A DNA stretch of 64,000 bases from Isoetes taiwanensis (taxonomy: Eukaryota; Streptophyta; Lycopodiopsida; Isoetales; Isoetaceae). The translations under genes were made by a program, and so were the position numbers. Shown piece by piece: positions 13,101-25,100 of this stretch. Within the stretch, counting starts at the first letter, position 1, and the number at the start of each line of letters is the position of its first letter. The stretch is from assembly GCA_021234155.1 (NCBI GenBank), contig JAJEKV010000033.1:2829454-2893453 (forward strand), in the 5' to 3' direction. The notes under the pieces were generated by a model, which made no database searches, was not told the origin of the DNA, and saw nothing but the letters and a program-made list of their open reading frames with translations.

Positions 13101-16100
13101 GGCCTTTGTTAAGTCCGATGATGGAAGTTTGAATTTGCTTTCTATAAAGAGAGCTCCATTTATTATGGGATTGCCCGAAATGCCCCTGCAGTTTAATACT
13201 TCGGTAGCTGTAGGCTTGTGGTTCACTTATATGGACGTTGGTTTAGGTTCTGTTTTCATTTGATATGCCTTACAATTTATGTTGCCAATACAGGCATGTG
13301 GTTCAAGGTCTTTTGCCTGGTATGCAATATCATCTTAGGGTGACTGCACACAACCAGCATGGTTATTCTGCACACAGCAAAGAGCTGCTAGCAATGACAG
13401 CGGCTACGGTACCATCTGCTCCAAACCTCCCAATCTTTATTTGTCTAGCACCAACAGTCGTGCGAGTAAAGTGGTCGGCGCCAGCATTTGAGAATGGTGC
13501 ACCAATTGTCAGGTTAGAGATTATCTGTTTGTATTTTTTTGTAGTCTGCTTCTATTTTATGCTTTTTCCCTTCTGATAAATGCCAAACCGCAATTTCACC
13601 TTGATGTAATGTTGAGTGGAGAAGATGATCTGAACAGCAAAACACTATGGAGAGAAGAGGAGACGCACCAAGTAACAAAGGAGAAGCAGGAAACTTATGT
13701 ATTACCCTAACTCATAAGGTGTACATATATATATGTGCCACGTCCTCATGTTGGGTGGCAAATAGGGAAAAAGGTAAAGAATGGGGGACCCATGGGCTAA
13801 TATAAAATGCCCCATGGGGTACAACGTTAAGTTACAACGTTATATATCACATTATACTATTCTAACACTCCCCCTTAATGTGATATTCCAGACTCCTCTT
13901 TCCTCACGCCAAGAGCCAACCTGAAATCTTCAAACTTGGCTTTCCCTAATGGTTTTGTGAAAATATCTGCAATCTGATCTTCTGACCTGCAGTATTGGAT
14001 GTCAATTTCTCCATTCTCAACCTTTTCTCGTACAAAATGGTAGGTCGTCTCAATATGCTTAGTTCTGCCATGAAAAACAGGATTGTTTGCAATGCGTATG
14101 CTGCTCATATTATCAATAAAAATGCAAGTGGGTCTGCTGTCGTGAATCCCAATTTCTTCCATGAATTTTTGAATCCAAACGGATTCACATGCTGCAATGC
14201 TACAACCTTTATATTCTGCTTCAGCAGTGCTAATTGCAACGGTGCTTTGTCTCTTACTTTTCCAAGTTACAGCACCATTTCCAATTGAGAATGCATAACC
14301 ACTTGTGGATCTTCTCGTGTCCACACAACCAGCCATATCAGAGTCTGTGTATCCAACTACATCAAGCTGACTATTTGATTCATACAAGATACCAAAATCA
14401 TGTGTTCCCTTGATGTATCTCAGCACTCTCTTAGCAGCAATCCAATGCGTTTGAGTAGGATTAGCCAAAAATCTACTCAATACTCCTACCGCAAATGATA
14501 TATCAGGTCTGGTCACAGTGAGATAGTTCAAGCTTCCTACTAATGCCCTGTAGAGTGTTGCATCGAATGATTTTGCACCTTTCTCATGAGCGGAAAGTTT
14601 AATGCCAACCTCCATTGGCGTCGAAGCTGGTTTAGCAGTCTCCATATGGAACTTCCTTAGTAAATCTGCTGCATACTTCTTCTGACAGATAAAGATTCCA
14701 TTGGCAGCCTTCTGCACTTCAATGCCCAAGAAGTAGTGTAACTCTCCAAGATTTGTCATGTCAAAGAACTCTCCAAATTGTTTTATCTCATGCTCAATCA
14801 ACTTGAGAGAACTGCCCGTGACAATGAGATCATCTACATACACTACGATCAAAGTAATGTCATCACCATCATGCTTAATATAGAGACTAGAATCTGCACT
14901 GCTCCTTACAAAGTTTTTGCTTAACAGGTAACTATCAAGTTTGGAATACCAAGCCCGAGATGACTGTTTTAGCCCATATAATGCTTTGTTCAGTTTGCAA
15001 ACAAAATCGTTACCTTCATGCTTGTATCCGGGGGGTTGCTCCAAATAGACCAACTCCTTGAGCTCACCGTTCAAGAAGGCGCTTTTCACATCAAGTTGAT
15101 ACAACTTCCATCCAAATTGAGCTGCAAGCGATATGGATAACCTCACTGTTTCCATTTTGGCTACCGGAGCATAGGTGTCTAAGTAATCTTCCCCTTCTCT
15201 TTGAGCAAAACCTTTTGCCACCAGCCTGGCTTTGTGCCTTTGAACAGTTCCATCTGCATTATACTTTAGCTTATAGACCCATTTACATCCAATGACGTTT
15301 CTATTCTTTGGTCTTGGTACCAATTCCCATGTATTGTTGACTAGTATGGATTTGTACTCCTCATCCATTGCGTCTTTCCATTCCTTAGAATGTCTGGCAT
15401 CTTCAAATGAAATGAGTTCATGAATATTGGCAAAATTGCATTGATGAGCTGCTGCGCTTGTTTCGGACTCAATACTGCCTTGACTTCTTGTAAATGGCCT
15501 TTGTGCCCAAGGTGCCACATGAGTAGTAGGGGCTGATTTTGCATTCAGCTGAGTTGCATCAGACTTTGCCGTTGGCTTTTCACCAATATCTTCTTTTGCT
15601 ACTTCCTTACCAGCTCTCCTTTCATAGGTAAGCACTTTATCGGGCCAAACTCTTGGTTGACATTGAGGTGTAACAGGCCTGTTTTGATCTGATGCTTCAT
15701 CTTGCTGCCATTTAAGTGGAAATTCAAATATTTCCTCCTCTTGCTCTTGCTGATCAGTGACTCCTCTTGCTCTTGCTGATCAGTGACTGATATTGGACCG
15801 GCAGCGTTCTCATCAAACATCACGTCACGTGAGACAATTATTTTCTGCTTAGCAGGATCCCATAATCTGTAGGCCTTAGCCCTCAAACTATACCCAAGCA
15901 TGGTGCAAACTCTTGCTTTGTCATCAAATTTCTTCCTGCCATCCTCCTTAAAGACATGCGCATATGCTTTACATCCAAATACACGCAAATGATTCACACC
16001 TGGCTTTCTTTTGTAATAAACCTCGTGTGGAGTCTTTCCATCTAGAACTCTCGTCCCTGCTCTATTCAGCAAATACACTGCAGTGAGTACTGCTTCAGCC

Positions 16101-19100
16101 CAAAAACGATGCGGCATCTTCCATTGAGCCATTAGGCAATTTGCCATTTTCAAGAAATTGTCCTATTGCGCCTTTCTACTACTCCGTTTTGTTGTGGAGA
16201 GCGAGGCGTTGTCAATTGCCTTTTGATCCCATTGTCTTCACAAAATTGTTCAAACTTTGTGGACAAAAATTCTCCTCCATTATCAGTCCTTAACGTGAGT
16301 ATTTTCTGCCCTGTTTCAGATTCCACTTCTTCTTTGAAGACTTTGAAATGATAAAAGGCCTCTGATTTTGTTTTCAGAAAATAAACCCACATTCTTCTTG
16401 AGTAATCGTCCACTAACAAGAAGAAATATAAGGATCCACCAATGGATTTTGTTGGCATAAAGCCGCAAAGGTCAGCATGCACTAATTCCAAAGGTTTTTG
16501 CGCTCTATATTCAGATTCTTGAGGAAACGGAACCCTATGCTGTTTTCCAAGAACACAAGGCTCACAAACCTGTTTTTCATCATGTATTTGAGGTAAACCA
16601 TGCACATTTTCTTGCTGGGACAGCGTGCGCAAACTTCCATAACTGATATGGCCATACCTTTTATGCCAAATCTCTGTTTGGCTGCTGCTACCTGCTACTA
16701 TATTGGCCTGATTTTGGGCAGGGACAATCTCCATTTTATATAAATTGCCTTCTCTTCTTGCACGAGCAATCACCTTCATATTTCTAATCATCTTCATGAA
16801 TTCTTCACTAGCTACTACATCCCAAACTCCAGCAAGATCAAGTGCCAAAGTCATCTTCTCCTTCCAAATAGAGTAGTTCTTGCCTTTAAGCAAGAACTTT
16901 TCATTCATGAACACCTTTTCCAGGCTGTCCATTGTGAAAAACACAAGCCTCTTCTAATCAAAGCCACAAATCTGCAAACCCCTACTCTATCTTCAACATG
17001 CAAGGCAATATGCAAGCTGCTGCAAGAAATCTTTCAGATTTTGCACTCAAGGGCTGCTTTTAGCTTGGTTAATGCTGCATGCAACTCTCCATAACAGAAG
17101 AATGCTTAAGAATGCTTCTCTCTAGGCTCAAACAGAAGTTAGGGTTAAAATCTGCTCTGTTTTTCACAAGGCAGAAAAACCTTCCCAAAATACTTCCTCT
17201 CCTGCACAGAATGAAGCACCCAAGGATGAAACACCGCTCTGATACCAAATGTTGAGTGGAGAAGATGATCTGAACAGCAAAACACTATGGAGAGAAGAGG
17301 AGACGCACCAAGTAACAAAGGAGAAGCAGGAAACTTATGTATTACCCTAACTCATAAGGTGTACATATATATATGTGCCACGTCCTCATGTTGGGTGGCA
17401 AATAGGGAAAAAGGTAAAGAATGGGGGACCCATGGGCTAATATAAAATGCCCCATGGGGTACAACGTTAAGTTACAACGTTATATATCACATTATACTAT
17501 TCTAACATGTAATGAATCTCAAAGTCTGGTTGGTTTCCTAGGAGATTGTAAGGTCACAGAATGGGGGAAGTATGATGATATTCAGGATGATACAGTACTA
17601 CACTTGATTGAATTGTTGCGTGGAGAAGATGATCTGAACAACAAAACTCAATGGAGAGAGGAGGAGACGCAGCAAGCAACAAAGGAGGAGCAAGAAAGTT
17701 GTGTATCTTACACTAACTCATGAGATGGTACGTATATATGTGCCATGTCCTCATGTTGAGTGGAAAATAGGGAAAAATATAAAAATGAGGGGGCCCATGG
17801 GCTAATATAAAATGTCCCATGGGGTACAACGTTAACTTACACGATAAGTTACAACGACTTAACATGTCCAACATATATCACATTATACTATTCTAACACT
17901 TCCCCTTAATGTGATATTCCAGACTCCTCTTTCCTCACACTAAGAGCGAACCTGAAAGCTTCAAACTTGGCTTTTCCTAATGGCTTTGTGAAAATATCTG
18001 CAATTTGATCTTCTGACCTGCAGTATTGGATATCAACTTCTCCATTCTCAACTTTTTCTCGTACAAAATGGTAGATAGTCTCAATGTGCTTAGTTCTGCC
18101 ATGAAAAACAGGTATGTTTGCAATGCGTATGCTGCTCATATTATCAGTGAAAATGCAAGTGGGTCTGCTGTCATGGATCCCAATTTCTTCCATGAATTTT
18201 TGAATCCAAACGGATTCACATGCTGCAATGCTACAGCCGTTATATTCTGCTTCTGTAGTGCTAATTGCAACAGTGCTTTATCTCTTACTTTTCCAAGTTA
18301 CAACACCGTTTCCATTTGAGAATGCATAACCACTTGTGGATCTTCTCGTGTCCACACAACCAGCCATATCAGAGTCTGTGTATCCAACTATATTAAGCTG
18401 ACTATTTGATTCATACAAGATACCAAAATCACGTGTTCCCTTGATGTATCTCAGCACTCTCTTAGCACTCTCTTAGCGGTAATCCAATGTGTTTGAGTAA
18501 GATTAGCCAAAAATCTACCCAATACTCCTACAGCAAATGATATATCAGGTCTGGTCACAGCGAGATTTCAAGCTTCCTACCAATGCCCTGTAGAGTGTTG
18601 CATTGCATAATTTTGCACCTTTCTCATGAGCAAAAAGTTTAATGCCAACCTCCATTGCCGTAGAAGCTGGTTTAGCAGTCCCCATATGAAATTTCCTTAA
18701 TAAATCTGCTGCATACTTTTTCTGACAGATAAAGTTTCCATTGGCAGTCTTCTGCACTTAAATGCCCAAGTAGTGTAACTCTCCAAGATTTGTCATGTCA
18801 AAGAACTCTCCAAATTGTTTTATCTCATGTTGAATCAACTTGAGAGAACTGCCCGTGACAATGAGATCATCTACATATACTACGATCAAAGTAATGTCAT
18901 CACCATTATGCTTAATATAGAGACTAGAATCTGCACTACTCCTTACAAAGTTTTTGCTCAACAAGTAACTATCAAGTTTGGAATACCAAGCCCGAGATGA
19001 CTGTTTTAGCCCATATAATGCTTTGTTCAGTTTGCAAACAGAATCGTTACCTTCGTGCTTGTATCCAGGTGGTTGCTTCAAATAGACCAACTCCTTGAGC

Positions 19101-22100
19101 TCTCCGTTCAAGAAAGCACTTTTCACATCAAGTTGATACAACTTCCATCCAAATTGAGCTGCAAGTGATATGGCTAACCTCACTGTTTCCATTTTGTCTA
19201 CCGAAGCATAAGTGTCTAAGTAATCTTCCCCTTCTCTTTGAGCAAAACCTTTTGCCACCAGCCTGGCTTTGTGCCTCCCATCTGCATTATACTTAGCTTA
19301 TAGACCCATTTACATCCAATGACATTTCTATCCTTTGGTCTTGGCACCAATTCCCATGTATTGTTGACTAGGATGGATTTATACTCCTCATCCATTGCGT
19401 CCTTCCATTCTTTAGAATGCCTAGCATCTTCAAACGAAATGGGTTCATTAATATTGGCAAAATTGCATTGATGAGCTGCTGCACTTGCTTCGGACTCAAT
19501 ATTGCCTTGGCTTCTTGTAAATGCTTTTTGTGCCCAAGATGCCACATGAGTAGTAGGGGCTGATTTTACATTCGGCTGAGTTGCATCAGACCTTTTCACC
19601 ATTGTCTTCTTTTGCAACTTCTTTACCAGCTCTTCTTTCATATGTAAGCACTTTATCGGGCCAAATTCTTGGTTGACATTGAGGTGTAACAGGCTGTTTT
19701 GATCTGACGCTTCATCTTGCTGCCATTTAAGTGGAAATTCAAATATTTTCTCCTCTTGCTCTTGCTGATCAGTGACCGATATTGGACCTGCAGTGTTCTC
19801 ATCAAATGTCACATCACGCGAGACGATTATTTTCTGCTTAGCAGGACCCCATAATCTGTAAGCCTTAGCCCTCAAACTATAGCCAAGCATTGTACAAACT
19901 CTTGCTTTGGCATCAAATTTCTTCCTGCCATCCTCCTTAAAAACATGTGCATAAGCTTTACGTCCAAATACATGCAAATGATTCACACCTGTCTTTTTTT
20001 TGTAATAAATCTCGTGTGCAGTACTGCTTCAGCCCAAAAACGATGCGGCATCTTCCATTGAGTCATTAGGCAATTTGCCATTTCACAAATTGTCCTATTG
20101 CGCCTTTCTACTACTCCGTTTTGTCGTGGAGAGCGTGACGTTGCCAATTGTCTTTTGATCCCATTGTCTTCACAAAATTGTTCAAACTTTGTGGACAAAA
20201 ATTCTCCTCCATTATCAGTCCTTAAGGTGAGTATTTTCTGCCCTGTTTCAGATTCCACTTCTTCCTTTGAAGACTTTGAAATTATAAAAAGCTTCTGATT
20301 TTGTTTTCAGAAAAAAAACCCACCGTTTTCTTGAGTAATCGTCCACTAACAAGAAGAAATATAAGGACCCACCAATGGATTTTGTTGTCATAAAGCCGCA
20401 AAGATCAGCATGCACTAATTCCAATGGTTTTTGCGCTCTAAATTCAGATTCTTGAGGAAATGGAGCCCTATGCTGTTTTCCAAGAACGTAAGGCTCACAA
20501 ACCTACTTGTCATCATGGATTTGAGGTAGACTGTGCATGTTTCCTTGCTGGAACTGACAGAAATAATTCTTAATGGTTAAGCACACATATGTGCTGACAT
20601 GGCAGCCTATGTATTTACATAGGACCATGGTCTATAGTTTAGCATATATTTATGTTCATGTATGCCCCCTAGGTTAGGTGTCAACGTGCTATGCTCTACA
20701 CGTCACATATGTGACCATCTTCTGTAGCACCGAGAAAAGCAACAATCCAATTCATCATATTCCTTTTTTCTGAGTTTCACTCCGTCTCTTTTCTCTCTTG
20801 TTTTCTTGCTGTTTGATTCTAGCCTAGATCACAAGTTTTGTCATGGTATCAGAGCCCAGGGTGGCTAGAACCAACCAGTGAGGGAAATTTGTCAGAGGTG
20901 AATTCAGAAGTTGGCAACACTGCCGAAATTGGACGTCTTCAACCAGAATTGCAAAATCGGCCAATTTTTTGTCACGTCATCAACAAATTGTGTACTTTTG
21001 TTCAAATTCGAGATTTGGTTGCACAAAGGTGCCGTTTTTTTGCCGTTTTTGTGCCGTTTTTGTTCAGAAAGGTTGAACAATTGATAATTTTGGCTCTAGG
21101 AGCAATTTCGTGAGAGATTTGTCGGGGATTGAGCAATGTTGATGCAGTTTTTTGTGACATACCATCTGTCTGGGTAAATCCCTTTGGTTTGTCTTCTTTG
21201 TGCATCTAAAGCTCAGTAATCTCTCCTTAGTGCTCTTTGATAAGTTTTAATACCTTCAAGGATGGATTCCACCAAATTCAACAATCCAAATGCTATCCTG
21301 AAGGGAGATAATTATTTTTAGTGGATTGATGTGTTTGAAGGTTATCTCCTCATGCATTGTTTGGATGGACTTGTTGATGGCTCTCTTGACATAAAAGATG
21401 CAGATTTTTTCGTCAAAAAATAAGAAAGGCTTGGGCCTCTTGAAAGTTCTTGTATCACCAGAAGTTCAGTGCCATATCAGGGGTTGTAAATTATTGTCTG
21501 AAGCACTAGATCAGCTGAAAAGGGTGTACGCCGAGATACAGATTCTAGAGCCTTTTTCTTGAGAGACGAAGTTACATTCTTTTGCGCTTTGGACAATTGT
21601 AAAGATATGATTGATTATATTTCCAAGGCCAAAGAGATTAAAAGCAAATTGGATGATATGAAACAGCAAGTACCAGATGGTGAGGTAATTTCCGCATTGC
21701 TTCGTGGTCTTTCTATAGATTATCAGCCTTTTATTCTTGCATTAGGTGCAAGAGACAGCCCAATTAAGCTGAAAGACTTGCCTAATCTTCTCCTTCAGAC
21801 TGAATTGGAGTTGAAAAGGCGGTCAGATCAGAATGCTTTCTTTTCCAAACATAATCCCAAGAAGCACAATGATAGGTTCTCTCGAAATAAATCCTCTAAG
21901 TCTTCAGGTAGTAATTCTAATCAGGGGAGCGGAAGCAAGAAAGGTTCAAGCAGATATCCATGCAGATATTGCCACGAGAAAGGGCATTGGATTAGTGATT
22001 GCCCAAAGCGTTTAAAGAAAGAAGCCAAAGCTGCTGCAGCAAGTAAAGATCAGCCCGCTCATGCTAAAAATCAGCCCCACATGATCGTAAGGAGCGATCT

Positions 22101-25100
22101 AATTTCGTAGCTGCTGAATTTGAACCAGAAAGTGCTGATATTGAATGCTTATTCAAAGCTTCTGAGATGTCTTTGGACAGATCTGGTAGTGATCCGTGGT
22201 ACCTTGATTCGGTGCCACTTCCGCACATGACAGGAAAAAGAAAGTATTTTTCTAAACTACAACAAGTGGATGGTGGTCGAAGTTAAATTTGCTGATAATT
22301 TCAGCTATCAGATTCAAGGGAAGGGCGGCGTCACATTTTCTACTCAGGAAAGCTGCATAAAGTATGTTAAAGATGTTATTTACATTCCTGGACTTGAAGA
22401 AAATTTGTTGTCCGTTTCCAAGGTTGATAACAGCGGCTTGTATGCTATATTTGGACAAGGAGAAGTTATACTTACTCCTACGCGCCCTGCTATTCCGACT
22501 CTGATATTGTTGCTCATGGCATTCTCCAAAATGGTTTGTACAAATTTTGCGCTTCTGTTGTAGAGCAGAAAGGTTTGCTTGCTGCTGCTGCTATTAGCAT
22601 GTCTTCGGATGAGTTATGGCATGCTCGGTATGGTCATTTGAGTTGTCAATCTCTTTGTATGATGCATGGAAAAGAGATGGTTGTTGGGCTGCCTGCTGTA
22701 CATACTCATAAACTGCAATGCGATGCTTGCAATCTTGGGAAAGCAAGTAGCTGCATCTTTCCCCAAGGAGGCCGTGAAGGAAACCAATGATATCTTGCAG
22801 CTCGTGCATAGTGATGTATCTTGAAGTCAGGGTCCCTTCTTTGAGTGGAGCACGCTACTTTTGTACATTCATTGATGATCATTCTAGGATGGCGTGGGTG
22901 TACCCTTTGCATTACAAATCTGATGTACTCTCTAAGTTCAAGGAGTTCGGATTATGGTTGAAAAACAAACAGGAAAGTTGATTAAGGCATTCAGGTCCGA
23001 CAATGGTGGTGAGTACAAAACCATTCTTTTGATGCCTATCTTGAGATTCCGCATTGTTCGCGAAGTTGAGTGCTCCATATTGTTCGCCACAAAAGCGGTG
23101 TAGCTGAACGCAAGAATCTCGCTCTTATGAATTTGGCAAGAAGCATGCTTGCTTATAAACGCTTGCCACTGTCATTTTGGGGTGAAGCAGTTAAAACAGC
23201 AGCCTATCTTTTGAATAGAGCTCCCACAAAAATTGTGAAAGGGCAAACACCTTTCGAGGTGTTCTATGGTACAAAACCTGATGTCTCGCATTTGAAAATC
23301 TTTGGCTGTCCTGCTTTTGTGCATCCGCATTCAAAATTGAAGAAACTTGATGATCGGGCAGTCAAATGCATTTTTATTGGGTATGCTCAAATGCATTTTT
23401 ATTGGGTATGCTGATGGATATAAAGCTTACAAATTCTATAACCCAGCCACTAAGAAGCTTGTGATCAGTCCTGATGCCAAATTCTTGGAGGATGGCTACT
23501 ATGATGCTTTCGAGCCTGATGTTGGTGCGCCCTTTGATATTCATTCTTTGCTTGATTTGGACACTCAGCAGAATGCAAGTAATGCTGCTCCAGTTGCTGC
23601 TGTACCGACCAGCGTTTGTGATCATAGTGATGATGACGAAAATGATCCTTATCTTGCTGCCTTGTCTGATATTCATGCTGCCAATCAGCCTGCTAGTAGT
23701 TCTAGGACTGCTTCAGCCCCGTCTCCTGCTGCAAATCATGATGATGGTGTGCCTCTTAGGCGATCTGAGCGGCTTAAGGCCTTATCTGATGCACAACCAA
23801 GTGTTACGATACTTGTAATTATGCTTTGATGGCAAAGATCTATGAAGATCATACGCCTTCTAGTTTTGCTGAAGCTCTTACCAATCCAGATTGGATGGCT
23901 GGGATGCAACATGAATATGATCTGCTCATTAAGAATGAGACTTGGGATCTCGTTCCCTTCCTAAAGGGAAGAAAGCGATTGGATCAAAATGGATCTTTAA
24001 AGACAAATACAATGCAGATGGCTCTCTCAGTAAGCATAAGGCCAGACTTGTTGCCAAAGGATTCGCTCAGCAGCATGGCATTGATTATGATGAAGTCTTT
24101 GCTCCAGTTGCAAGAATGTCAACCGTGCGCGCTATTTTTGCCTTAGCAGCTAGTAAAGGATGGCCCGTATATCAAATGGACTTCCAAAGTGCCTTTTTGA
24201 ATGGAGACCTGTCCGATGAAGTTTATATGCAGCAGCCAGAAGGTTGTCTCGGAAGGGCAAGGGCACTTGGTTTGTAAATTGAAGAAGAGTCTCTACGGCC
24301 TTAAACAAGCACCTCGGTGCTGGTACCATAAGATAGATTCTTATCTTAAAGCACATGGCTATTCTTTTTCCACAGCAGATCCCAATTTATACTTTAAAAC
24401 TAAAGGTACATCTCTCTGCATTGTTGTGTTGTACGTTGATGATTTGCTGCTTACAGGAGATGCCCATGATCTTATTGATCAATTGCGCACTTCGCTTATA
24501 CATGAATTTGCTATGACAGACTTAGGTCTGTCCCATTACTTTCTTGGGATTGAAATTTGGCAAACTCACGATGGCATCACTTTGTCTCTCAAGGTAAAGT
24601 ACGCCCAAGATCTTCTTACAAAATTTCACATGACAGATTGCAAGGTTGCCAAACAGCCCATGGAGCCTGGTTTGAAGTTATCCAACTCTGATGAGTCTCC
24701 TCAGGTAGATGCTACTTTGTATCGTTCACTTGTTGGTGGACTAATTTACCTTACAGTCACCAAACCAGAGATCTCTTTTGCGGTGGGCATGTTGAGCCGT
24801 TTTATGGCCTGTCCAAAACAGAGCCATTGGCAAGCAGCGAAAAGAGTGCTCGCTTATTTAAAAGGTACTCTTAATGAGGGCCTCTGCTATATGCGTGATC
24901 CGTCGCCTGCTTTGCATGGTTTTGTAGATGCTGATCATTCTGGTTGTCTTGATACGCGACGCAGCACCACAGGTTATGTGTTTGGCCTTGGTAAGAAGAT
25001 CATTACTTGGCTCAGCAAGCGTCAGCCCTCAGTCTCTCTTTCTAGCACGGAGGCGGAGTATAAAGCCTTAGCGATTGCCGCTGCTGAAGCCGTTTGGTTA

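Larger units (their letters stand above)
13605..17512 (-). mobile_element. Copia element E1, complete with LTRs and target duplication
   Basis: LTRs at 13610-13867 and 17250-17507 are both 258 bp and identical at every base I compared. The element is flanked by TGTAA (13605-13609 and 17508-17512). On the minus strand the primer-binding site TGGTATCAGAGCGG is at 17247-17234, two bases inside the 5' LTR, and the polypurine tract AAGGGGGAG abuts the 3' LTR at 13868. Coding order (gag start, integrase, RT, RNase H) is copia. Most of gag and the whole protease are deleted, and two frameshifts break pol, so it cannot move on its own products. Identical LTRs mean a very recent insertion. Confidence 0.95.
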
